Positions 36,274 to 48,187 of a stretch of DNA of 64,000 bases are shown in pieces. This DNA is from Limanda limanda. Lineage: Eukaryota > Chordata > Actinopteri > Pleuronectiformes > Pleuronectidae. Both the position numbers and the translations under genes were made by a program. How positions within the stretch are numbered: position 1 is the first letter of the stretch; every line of letters begins with the position of its first letter. Below the pieces are notes generated by a model, which worked only from the letters and a program-made list of their open reading frames with translations, did not search any database and was not told the DNA's origin. The stretch is from positions 229,630 to 293,629 of the forward strand of contig NW_026870533.1 in assembly GCF_963576545.1 (NCBI RefSeq). The letters are read 5' to 3'.

Positions 36274-39200
36274 TTTCTCCTATGTGCTTTCATCCCTAAC
36301 CCTAACCCTAACCCTTCCGAAAGTCGGAGAAGCTCAAGGATGGTACCGATCGATGCGCGCTACCCCATTTAGTGGGGGTAGAGCCTACTTGCAAGTCTCT
36401 CCGACCTTCACAAAAAAAGTTATTCAAGAATATCTCTTTCTCCTATGTGCTTTCATCCCTAACCCTAACCCTAACCCTTCCGAAAGTCGGAGAAGCTCAA
36501 GGATGGTACCGATCGATGCGCGCTACCCCATTTAGTGGGGGTAGAGCCTACTTGCAAGTCTCTCCGACCTTCACAAAAAAAGTTATTCAAGAATATCTCT
36601 TTCTCCTATGTGCTTTCATCCCTAACCCTAACCCTAACCCTTCCAAAAGTCGGAGAAGCTCAAGGATGGTACCGATCGATGCGCGCTACCCCATTTAGTG
36701 GGGGTAGAGCCTACTTGCAAGTCTCTCCGACCTTCACAAAAAAAGTTATTCAAGAATATCTCTTTCTCCTATGTGCTTTCATCCCTAACCCTAACCCTAA
36801 CCCTTCCGAAAGTCGGAGAAGCTCAAGGATGGTACCGATCGATGCGCGCTACCCCATTTAGTGGGGGTAGAGCCTACTTGCAAGTCTCTCCGACCTTCAC
36901 AAAAAAAGTTATTCAAGAATATCTCCTCAGATTTGGGGGAATTTCGTCGGTCGACCTCTTCCGAAGGTCGTACAAGCTCGGGGATGGTACCAATCGATCC
37001 GCAGGACCCAAATTAGTCCAGATGCAACCACTTTGCAAGTCTCTCCGACCTTCACAAAAAAAGTTATTCAAGAATATCTCTTTCTCCTATGTGCTTTCAT
37101 CCCTAACCCTAACCCTAACCCTTCCGAAAGTCGGAGATGCTCAAGGATGGTACCGATCGATGCGCGCTACCCCATTTAGTGGGGGTAGAGCCTACTTGCA
37201 AGTCTCTCCGACCTTCACAAAAAAAGTTATTCAAGAATATCTCTTTCTCCTATGTGCTTTCATCCCTAACCCTAACCCTAACCCTTCCGAAAGTCGGAGA
37301 AGCTCAAAGATGGTACCGATCGATGCGCGCTACCCCATTTAGTGGGGGTAGAGCCTACTTGCAAGTCTCTCCGACCTTCACAAAAAAAGTTATTCAAGAA
37401 TATCTCTTTCTCCTATGTGCTTTCATCCCTAACCCTAACCCTAACCCTTCCGAAAGTCGGAGAAGCTCAAAGATGGTACCGATCGATGCGCGCTACCCCA
37501 TTTAGTGGGGGTAGAGCCTACTTGCAAGTCTCTCCGACCTTCACAAAAAAAGTTATTCAAGAATATCTCCTCAGATTTGGGGGAATTTCGTCGGTCGACC
37601 TCTTCCGAAGGTCGTACAAGCTCGGGGATGGTACCAATCGATTCGCAGGACCCAAATTAGTCCAGATGCAACCACTTTCCAAGTCTCTCCGACCTTCACA
37701 AAAGAAGTTATTCAAGAATATCTCTTTCTCCTATGTGCTTTCATCCCTAACCCTAACCCTAACCCTTCCGAAAGTCGGAGAAGCTCAAGGATGGTACCGA
37801 TCGATGCGCGCTACCCCATTTAGTGGGGGTAGAGCCTACTTGCAAGTCTCTCCGACCTTCACAAAAAAAGTTATTCAAGAATATCTCTTTCTCCTATGTG
37901 CTTTCATCCCTAACCCTAACCCTAACCCTTCCGAAAGTCGGAGAAGCTCAAGGATGGTACCGATCGATGCGCGCTACCCCATTTAGTGGGGGTAAAGCCT
38001 ACTTGCAAGTCTCTCCGACCTTCACAAAAAAAGTTATTCAAGAATATCTCTTTCTCCTATGTGCTTTCATCCCTAACCCTAACCCTAACCCTTCCGAAAG
38101 TCGGAGAAGCTCAAGGATGGTACCGATCGATGCGCGCTACCCCATTTAGTGGGGGTAGAGCCTACTTGCAAGTCTCTCCGACCTTCACAAAAAAAGTTAT
38201 TCAAGAATATCTCTTTCTCCTATGTGCTTTCATCCCTAACCCTAACCCTTCCGAAAGTCGGAGAAGCTCAAGGATGGTACTGATCGATGCGCGCTACCCC
38301 ATTTAGTGGGGGTAGAGCCTACTTGCAAGTCTCTCCGACCTTCACAAAAAAAGTTATTCAAGAATATCTCTTTCTCCTATGTGCTTTCATCCCTAACCCT
38401 AACCCTAACCCTTCCGAAAGTCGGAGAAGCTCAAGGATGGTACCGATCGATGCGCGCTACCCCATTTAGTGGGGGTAGAGCCTACTTGCAAGTCTCTCCG
38501 ACCTTCACAAAAAAAGTTATTCAAGAATATCTCTTTCTCCTATGTGCTTTCATCCCTAACCCTAACCCTAACCCTTCCAAAAGTCGGAGAAGCTCAAGGA
38601 TGGTACCGATCGATGCGCGCTACCCCATTTAGTGGGGGTAGAGCCTACTTGCAAGTCTCTCCGACCTTCACAAAAAAAGTTATTCAAGAATATCTCTTTC
38701 TCCTATGTGCTTTCATCCCTAACCCTAACCCTAACCCTTCCGAAAGTCGGAGAAGCTCAAGGATGGTACCGATCGATGCGCGCTACCCCATTTAGTGGGG
38801 GTAGAGCCTACTTGCAAGTCTCTCCGACCTTCACAAAAAAAGTTATTCAAGAATATCTCCTCAGATTTGGGGGAATTTCGTCGGTCGACCTCTTCCGAAG
38901 GTCGTACAAGCTCGGGGATGGTACCAATCGATCCGCAGGACCCAAATTAGTCCAGATGCAACCACTTTCCAAGTCTCTCCGACCTTCACAAAAAAAGTTA
39001 TTCAAGAATATCTCTTTCTCCTATGTGCTTTCATCCCTAACCCTAACCCTAACCCTTCCGAAAGTCGGAGAAGCTCAAGGATGGTACCGATCGATGCGCG
39101 CTACCCCATTTAGTGGGGGTAGAGCCTACTTGCAAGTCTCTCCGACCTTCACAAAAAAAGTTATTCAAGAATATCTCCTCAGATTTGGGGGAATTTCGTC

Positions 39201-42089
39201 GGTCGACCTCTTCCGAAGGTCGTACAAGCTCGCGGATGGTACCAATCGATTCGCAGGACCCAAATTAGTCCAGATGCAACCACTTTCCAAGTCTCTCCGA
39301 CCTTCACAAAAGAAGTTATTCAAGAATATCTCTTTCTCCTATGTGCTTTCATCCCTAACCCTAACCCTAACCCTTCCGAAAGTCGGAGAAGCTCAAGGAT
39401 GGTACCGATCGATGCGCGCTACCCCATTTAGTGGGGGTAGAGCCTACTTGCAAGTCTCTCCGACCTTCACAAAAAAAGTTATTCAAGAATATCTCTTTCT
39501 CCTATGTGCTTTCATCCCTAACCCTAACCCTAACCCTTCCGAAAGTCGGAGAAGCTCAAGGATGGTACCGATCGATGCGCGCTACCCCATTTAGTGGGGG
39601 TAGAGCCTACTTGCAAGTCTCTCCGACCTTCACAAAAAAAGTTATTCAAGAATATCTCTTTCTCCTATGTGCTTTCATCCCTAACCCTAACCCTAACCCT
39701 TCCGAAAGTCGGAGAAGCTCAAGGATGGTACCGATCGATGCGCGCTACCCCATTTAGTGGGGGTAGAGCCTACTTGCAAGTCTCTCCGACCTTCACAAAA
39801 AAAGTTATTCAAGAATATCTCTTTCTCCTATGTGCTTTCATCCCTAACCCTAACCCTAACCCTTCCGAAAGTCGGAGAAGCTCAAGGATGGTACCGATCG
39901 ATGCGCGCTACCCCATTTAGTGGGGGTAGAGCCTACTTGCAAGTCTCTCCGACCTTCACAAAAAAAGTTATTCAAGAATATCTCTTTCTCCTATGTGCTT
40001 TCATCCCTAACCCTAACCCTAACCCTTCCGAAAGTCGGAGAAGCTCAAGGATGGTACCGATCGATGCGCGCTACCCCATTTAGTGGGGGTAGAGCCTACT
40101 TGCAAGTCTCTCCGACCTTCACAAAAAAAGTTATTCAAGAATATCTCTTTCTCCTATGTGCTTTCATCCCTAACCCTAACCCTAACCCTTCCGAAAGTCG
40201 GAGAAGCTCAAGGATGGTACCGATCGATGCGCGCTACCCCATTTAGTGGGGGTAGAGCCTACTTGCAAGTCTCTCCGACCTTCACAAAAAAAGTTATTCA
40301 AGAATATCTCTTTCTCCTATGTGCTTTCATCCCTAACCCTAACCCTAACCCTTCCGAAAGTCGGAGAAGCTCAAGGATGGTACCGATCGATGCGCGCTAC
40401 CCCATTTAGTGGGGGTAGAGCCTACTTGCAAGTCTCTCCGACCTTCACAAAAAAAGTTATTCAAGAATATCTCTTTCTCCTATGTGCTTTCATCCCTAAC
40501 CCTAACCCTAACCCTTCCGAAAGTCGGAGAAGCTCAAGGATGGTACCGATCGATGCGCGCTACCCCATTTAGTGGGGGTAGAGCCTACTTGCAAGTCTCT
40601 CCGACCTTCACAAAAAAAGTTATTCAAGAATATCTCTTTCTCCTATGTGCTTTCATCCCTAACCCTAACCCTTCCGAAAGTCGGAGAAGCTCAAGGATGG
40701 TACTGATCGATGCGCGCTACCCCATTTAGTGGGGGTAGAGCCTACTTGCAAGTCTCTCCGACCTTCACAAAAAAAGTTATTCAAGAATATCTCTTTCTCC
40801 TATGTGCTTTCATCCCTAACCCTAACCCTAACCCTTCCGAAAGTCGGAGAAGCTCAAGGATGGTACCGATCGATGCGCGCTACCCCATTTAGTGGGGGTA
40901 GAGCCTACTTGCAAGTCTCTCCGACCTTCACAAAAAAAGTTATTCAAGAATATCTCCTCAGATTTGGGGGAATTTCGTCGGTCGACCTCTTCCGAAGGTC
41001 GTACAAGCTCGCGGATGGTACCAATCGATTCGCAGGACCCAAATTAGTCCAGATGCAACCACTTTCCAAGTCTCTCCGACCTTCACAAAAGAAGTTATTC
41101 AAGAATATCTCTTTCTCCTATGTGCTTTCATCCCTAACCCTAACCCTAACCCTTCCGAAAGTCGGAGAAGCTCAAGGATGGTACCGATCGATGCGCGCTA
41201 CCCCATTTAGTGGGGGTAGAGCCTACTTGCAAGTCTCTCCGACCTTCACAAAAAAAGTTATTCAAGAATATCTCTTTCTCCTATGTGCTTTCATCCCTAA
41301 CCCTAACCCTAACCCTTCCGAAAGTCGGAGAAGCTCAAGGATGGTACCGATCGATGCGCGCTACCCCATTTAGTGGGGGTAGAGCCTACTTGCAAGTCTC
41401 TCCGACCTTCACAAAAAAAGTTATTCAAGAATATCTCTTTCTCCTATGTGCTTTCATCCCTAACCCTAACCCTAACCCTTCCGAAAGTCGGAGAAGCTCA
41501 AGGATGGTACCGATCGATGCGCGCTACCCCATTTAGTGGGGGTAGAGCCTACTTGCAAGTCTCTCCGACCTTCACAAAAAAAGTTATTCAAGAATATCTC
41601 TTTCTCCTATGTGCTTTCATCCCTAACCCTAACCCTAACCCTTCCGAAAGTCGGAGAAGCTCAAGGATGGTACCGATCGATGCGCGCTACCCCATTTAGT
41701 GGGGGTAGAGCCTACTTGCAAGTCTCTCCGACCTTCACAAAAAAAGTTATTCAAGAATATCTCTTTCTCCTATGTGCTTTCATCCCTAACCCTAACCCTA
41801 ACCCTTCCGAAAGTCGGAGAAGCTCAAGGATGGTACCGATCGATGCGCGCTACCCCATTTAGTGGGGGTAGAGCCTACTTGCAAGTCTCTCCGACCTTCA
41901 CAAAAAAAGTTATTCAAGAATATCTCTTTCTCCTATGTGCTTTCATCCCTAACCCTAACCCTAACCCTTCCGAAAGTCGGAGAAGCTCAAGGATGGTACC
42001 GATCGATGCGCGCTACCCCATTTAGTGGGGGTAGAGCCTACTTGCAAGTCTCTCCGACCTTCACAAAAAAAGTTATTCAAGAATATCTC
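36274..42089 (+). repeat. Array segment: A-rich stretch with runs of seven and ten A
   Basis: A runs are 4, 3, 7, 1, 10 and 6, separated by B at 36926, 37570, 38860, 39178 and 40957. The length 31x163 + 5x155 - 12 equals the observed 5816 bp. The last two short A copies of the window are here (38214 and 40637), each reading TACTGATCG. B at 37570, 39178 and 40957 belong to a subfamily with GATTCGCAGG and CACAAAAGAAG. The latter two also have GCTCGCGGATGG. The run of ten A is almost free of substitutions, which suggests recent amplification. Confidence 0.92.
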
Positions 42090-45000
42090 CTCAGATTTGG
42101 GGGAATTTCGTCGGTCGACCTCTTCCGAAGGTCGTACAAGCTCGGGGATGGTACCAATCGATCCGCAGGACCCAAATTAGTCCAGATGCAACCACTTTCC
42201 AAGTCTCTCCGACCTTCACAAAAAAAGTTATTCAAGAATATCTCTTTCTCCTATGTGCTTTCATCCCTAACCCTAACCCTAACCCTTCCGAAAGTCGGAG
42301 AAGCTCAAGGATGGTACCGATCGATGCGCGCTACCCCATTTAGTGGGGGTAGAGCCTACTTGCAAGTCTCTCCGACCTTCACAAAAAAAGTTATTCAAGA
42401 ATATCTCTTTCTCCTATGTGCTTTCATCCCTAACCCTAACCCTAACCCTTCCGAAAGTCGGAGAAGCTCAAGGATGGTACCGATCGATGCGCGCAACCCC
42501 ATTTAGTGGGGGTAGAGCCTACTTGCAAGTCTCTCCGACCTTCACAAAAAAAGTTATTCAAGAATATCTCCTCAGATTTGGGGGAATTTCGTCGGTCGAC
42601 CTCTTCCGAAGGTCGTACAAGCTCGGGGATGGTACCAATCGATCCGCAGGACCCAAATTAGTCCAGATGCAACCACTTTCCAAGTCTCTCCGACCTTCAC
42701 AAAAAAAGTTATTCAAGAATATCTCTTTCTCCTATGTGCTTTCATCCCTAACCCTAACCCTAACCCTTCCGAAAGTCGGAGAAGCTCAAGGATGGTACCG
42801 ATCGATGCGCGCTACCCCATTTAGTGGGGGTAGAGCCTACTTGCAAGTCTCTCCGACCTTCACAAAAAAAGTTATTCAAGAATATCTCTTTCTCCTATGT
42901 GCTTTCATCCCTAACCCTAACCCTAACCCTTCCGAAAGTCGGAGAAGCTCAAGGATGGTACCGATCGATGCGCGCAACCCCATTTAGTGGGGGTAGAGCC
43001 TACTTGCAAGTCTCTCCGACCTTCACAAAAAAAGTTATTCAAGAATATCTCCTCAGATTTGGGGGAATTTCGTCGGTCGACCTCTTCCGAAGGTCGTACA
43101 AGCTCGGGGATGTTACCAATCGATCCGCAGGACCCAAATTAGTCCAGATGCAACCACTTTCCAAGTCTCTCCGACCTTCACAAAAAAAGTTATTCAAGAA
43201 TATCTCTTTCTCCTATGTGCTTTCATCCCTAACCCTAACCCTAACCCTTCCGAAAGTCGGAGAAGCTCAAGGATGGTACCGATCGATGCGCGCTACCCCA
43301 TTTAGTGGGGGTAGAGCCTACTTGCAAGTCTCTCCGACCTTCACAAAAAAAGTTATTCAAGAATATCTCTTTCTCCTATGTGCTTTCATCCCTAACCCTA
43401 ACCCTAACCCTTCCGAAAGTCGGAGAAGCTCAAGGATGGTACCGATCGATGCGCGCTACCCCATTTAGTGGGGGTAGAGCCTACTTGCAAGTCTCTCCGA
43501 CCTTCACAAAAAAAGTTATTCAAGAATATCTCCTCAGATTTGGGGGAATTTCGTCGGTCGACCTCTTCCGAAGGTCGTACAAGCTCGGGGATGGTACCAA
43601 TCGATCCGCAGGACCCAAATTAGTCCAGATGCAACCACTTTCCAAGTCTCTCCGACCTTCACAAAAAAAGTTATTCAAGAATATCTCTTTCTCCTATGTG
43701 CTTTCATCCCTAACCCTAACCCTAACCCTTCCGAAAGTCGGAGAAGCTCAAGGATGGTACCGATCGATGCGCGCTACCCCATTTAGTGGGGGTAGAGCCT
43801 ACTTGCAAGTCTCTCCGACCTTCACAAAAAAAGTTATTCAAGAATATCTCTTTCTCCTATGTGCTTTCATCCCTAACCCTAACCCTAACCCTTCCGAAAG
43901 TCGGAGAAGCTCAAGGATGGTACCGATCGATGCGCGCAACCCCATTTAGTGGGGGTAGAGCCTACTTGCAAGTCTCTCCGACCTTCACAAAAAAAGTTAT
44001 TCAAGAATATCTCCTCAGATTTGGGGGAATTTCGTCGGTCGACCTCTTCCGAAGGTCGTACAAGCTCGGGGATGGTACCAATCGATCCGCAGGACCCAAA
44101 TTAGTCCAGATGCAACCACTTTCCAAGTCTCTCCGACCTTCACAAAAAAAGTTATTCAAGAATATCTCTTTCTCCTATGTGCTTTCATCCCTAACCCTAA
44201 CCCTAACCCTTCCGAAAGTCGGAGAAGCTCAAGGATGGTACCGATCGATGCGCGCTACCCCATTTAGTGGGGGTAGAGCCTACTTGCAAGTCTCTCCGAC
44301 CTTCACAAAAAAAGTTATTCAAGAATATCTCTTTCTCCTATGTGCTTTCATCCCTAACCCTAACCCTAACCCTTCCGAAAGTCGGAGAAGCTCAAGGATG
44401 GTACCGATCGATGCGCGCTACCCCATTTAGTGGGGGTAGAGCCTACTTGCAAGTCTCTCCGACCTTCACAAAAAAAGTTATTCAAGAATATCTCCTCAGA
44501 TTTGGGGGAATTTCGTCGGTCGACCTCTTCCGAAGGTCGTACAAGCTCGGGGATGGTACCAATCGATCCGCAGGACCCAAATTAGTCCAGATGCAACCAC
44601 TTTCCAAGTCTCTCCGACCTTCACAAAAAAAGTTATTCAAGAATATCTCTTTCTCCTATGTGCTTTCATCCCTAACCCTAACCCTAACCCTTCCGAAAGT
44701 CGGAGAAGCTCAAGGATGGTACCGATCGATGCGCGCTACCCCATTTAGTGGGGGTAGAGCCTACTTGCAAGTCTCTCCGACCTTCACAAAAAAAGTTATT
44801 CAAGAATATCTCTTTCTCCTATGTGCTTTCATCCCTAACCCTAACCCTAACCCTTCCGAAAGTCGGAGAAGCTCAAGGATGGTACCGATCGATGCGCGCT
44901 ACCCCATTTAGTGGGGGTAGAGCCTACTTGCAAGTCTCTCCGACCTTCACAAAAAAAGTTATTCAAGAATATCTCTTTCTCCTATGTGCTTTCATCCCTA

Positions 45001-45138
45001 ACCCTAACCCTAACCCTTCCGAAAGTCGGAGAAGCTCAAGGATGGTACCGATCGATGCGCGCTACCCCATTTAGTGGGGGTAGAGCCTACTTGCAAGTCT
45101 CTCCGACCTTCACAAAAAAAGTTATTCAAGAATATCTC
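42090..45138 (+). repeat. 3049 bp duplication of a 481 bp ladder, copy 1
   Basis: B starts at 42090, 42571, 43052, 43533, 44014 and 44495 in exact 481 bp steps, then three A. The B at 43052 has GGATGTTACC (T at 43113), which destroys its GGTACC site. A copies at landmarks 42506, 42987 and 43949 read CAACCCC, while 43468 and 44430 read CTACCCC. Confidence 0.92.
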
Positions 45139-48100
45139 CTCAGATTTGGGGGAATTTCGTCGGTCGACCTCTTCCGAAGGTCGTACAAGCTCGGGGATGG
45201 TACCAATCGATCCGCAGGACCCAAATTAGTCCAGATGCAACCACTTTCCAAGTCTCTCCGACCTTCACAAAAAAAGTTATTCAAGAATATCTCTTTCTCC
45301 TATGTGCTTTCATCCCTAACCCTAACCCTAACCCTTCCAAAAGTCGGAGAAGCTCAAGGATGGTACCGATCGATGCGCGCTACCCCATTTAGTGGGGGTA
45401 GAGCCTACTTGCAAGTCTCTCCGACCTTCACAAAAAAAGTTATTCAAGAATATCTCTTTCTCCTATGTGCTTTCATCCCTAACCCTAACCCTAACCCTTC
45501 CGAAAGTCGGAGAAGCTCAAGGATGGTACCGATCGATGCGCGCAACCCCATTTAGTGGGGGTAGAGCCTACTTGCAAGTCTCTCCGACCTTCACAAAAAA
45601 AGTTATTCAAGAATATCTCCTCAGATTTGGGGGAATTTCGTCGGTCGACCTCTTCCGAAGGTCGTACAAGCTCGGGGATGGTACCAATCGATCCGCAGGA
45701 CCCAAATTAGTCCAGATGCAACCACTTTCCAAGTCTCTCCGACCTTCACAAAAAAAGTTATTCAAGAATATCTCTTTCTCCTATGTGCTTTCATCCCTAA
45801 CCCTAACCCTAACCCTTCCGAAAGTCGGAGAAGCTCAAGGATGGTACCGATCGATGCGCGCTACCCCATTTAGTGGGGGTAGAGCCTACTTGCAAGTCTC
45901 TCCGACCTTCACAAAAAAAGTTATTCAAGAATATCTCTTTCTCCTATGTGCTTTCATCCCTAACCCTAACCCTAACCCTTCCGAAAGTCGGAGAAGCTCA
46001 AGGATGGTACCGATCGATGCGCGCAACCCCATTTAGTGGGGGTAGAGCCTACTTGCAAGTCTCTCCGACCTTCACAAAAAAAGTTATTCAAGAATATCTC
46101 CTCAGATTTGGGGGAATTTCGTCGGTCGACCTCTTCCGAAGGTCGTACAAGCTCGGGGATGTTACCAATCGATCCGCAGGACCCAAATTAGTCCAGATGC
46201 AACCACTTTCCAAGTCTCTCCGACCTTCACAAAAAAAGTTATTCAAGAATATCTCTTTCTCCTATGTGCTTTCATCCCTAACCCTAACCCTAACCCTTCC
46301 GAAAGTCGGAGAAGCTCAAGGATGGTACCGATCGATGCGCGCTACCCCATTTAGTGGGGGTAGAGCCTACTTGCAAGTCTCTCCGACCTTCACAAAAAAA
46401 GTTATTCAAGAATATCTCTTTCTCCTATGTGCTTTCATCCCTAACCCTAACCCTAACCCTTCCGAAAGTCGGAGAAGCTCAAGGATGGTACCGATCGATG
46501 CGCGCTACCCCATTTAGTGGGGGTAGAGCCTACTTGCAAGTCTCTCCGACCTTCACAAAAAAAGTTATTCAAGAATATCTCCTCAGATTTGGGGGAATTT
46601 CGTCGGTCGACCTCTTCCGAAGGTCGTACAAGCTCGGGGATGGTACCAATCGATCCGCAGGACCCAAATTAGTCCAGATGCAACCACTTTCCAAGTCTCT
46701 CCGACCTTCACAAAAAAAGTTATTCAAGAATATCTCTTTCTCCTATGTGCTTTCATCCCTAACCCTAACCCTAACCCTTCCGAAAGTCGGAGAAGCTCAA
46801 AGATGGTACCGATCGATGCGCGCTACCCCATTTAGTGGGGGTAGAGCCTACTTGCAAGTCTCTCCGACCTTCACAAAAAAAGTTATTCAAGAATATCTCT
46901 TTCTCCTATGTGCTTTCATCCCTAACCCTAACCCTAACCCTTCCGAAAGTCGGAGAAGCTCAAGGATGGTACCGATCGATGCGCGCAACCCCATTTAGTG
47001 GGGGTAGAGCCTACTTGCAAGTCTCTCCGACCTTCACAAAAAAAGTTATTCAAGAATATCTCCTCAGATTTGGGGGAATTTCGTCGGTCGACCTCTTCCG
47101 AAGGTCGTACAAGCTCGGGGATGGTACCAATCGATCCGCAGGACCCAAATTAGTCCAGATGCAACCACTTTCCAAGTCTCTCCGACCTTCACAAAAAAAG
47201 TTATTCAAGAATATCTCTTTCTCCTATGTGCTTTCATCCCTAACCCTAACCCTAACCCTTCCGAAAGTCGGAGAAGCTCAAGGATGGTACCGATCGATGC
47301 GCGCTACCCCATTTAGTGGGGGTAGAGCCTACTTGCAAGTCTCTCCGACCTTCACAAAAAAAGTTATTCAAGAATATCTCTTTCTCCTATGTGCTTTCAT
47401 CCCTAACCCTAACCCTAACCCTTCCGAAAGTCGGAGAAGCTCAAGGATGGTACCGATCGATGTGCGCTACCCCATTTAGTGGGGGTAGAGCCTACTTGCA
47501 AGTCTCTCCGACCTTCACAAAAAAAGTTATTCAAGAATATCTCCTCAGATTTGGGGGAATTTCGTCGGTCGACCTCTTCCGAAGGTCGTACAAGCTCGGG
47601 GATGGTACCAATCGATCCGCAGGACCCAAATTAGTCCAGATGCAACCACTTTCCAAGTCTCTCCGACCTTCACAAAAAAAGTTATTCAAGAATATCTCTT
47701 TCTCCTATGTGCTTTCATCCCTAACCCTAACCCTAACCCTTCCGAAAGTCGGAGAAGCTCAAAGATGGTACCGATCGATGCGCGCTACCCCATTTAGTGG
47801 GGGTAGAGCCTACTTGCAAGTCTCTCCGACCTTCACAAAAAAAGTTATTCAAGAATATCTCTTTCTCCTATGTGCTTTCATCCCTAACCCTAACCCTAAC
47901 CCTTCCGAAAGTCGGAGAAGCTCAAGGATGGTACCGATCGATGCGCGCTACCCCATTTAGTGGGGGTAGAGCCTACTTGCAAGTCTCTCCGACCTTCACA
48001 AAAAAAGTTATTCAAGAATATCTCTTTCTCCTATGTGCTTTCATCCCTAACCCTAACCCTAACCCTTCCGAAAGTCGGAGAAGCTCAAGGATGGTACCGA

Positions 48101-48187
48101 TCGATGCGCGCTACCCCATTTAGTGGGGGTAGAGCCTACTTGCAAGTCTCTCCGACCTTCACAAAAAAAGTTATTCAAGAATATCTC
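45139..48187 (+). repeat. 3049 bp duplication of a 481 bp ladder, copy 2
   Basis: Same monomer order as copy 1, with B at 45139, 45620, 46101, 46582, 47063 and 47544. GGATGTTACC recurs (T at 46162, offset 3049), and so does the CAACCCC pattern (landmarks 45555, 46036, 46998). It has later changes of its own: CAAAGATGG near 46801 and 47763, and GATGTGCGC (T at 47463). The last two marks belong to the cassette seen repeatedly further right. Confidence 0.9.
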
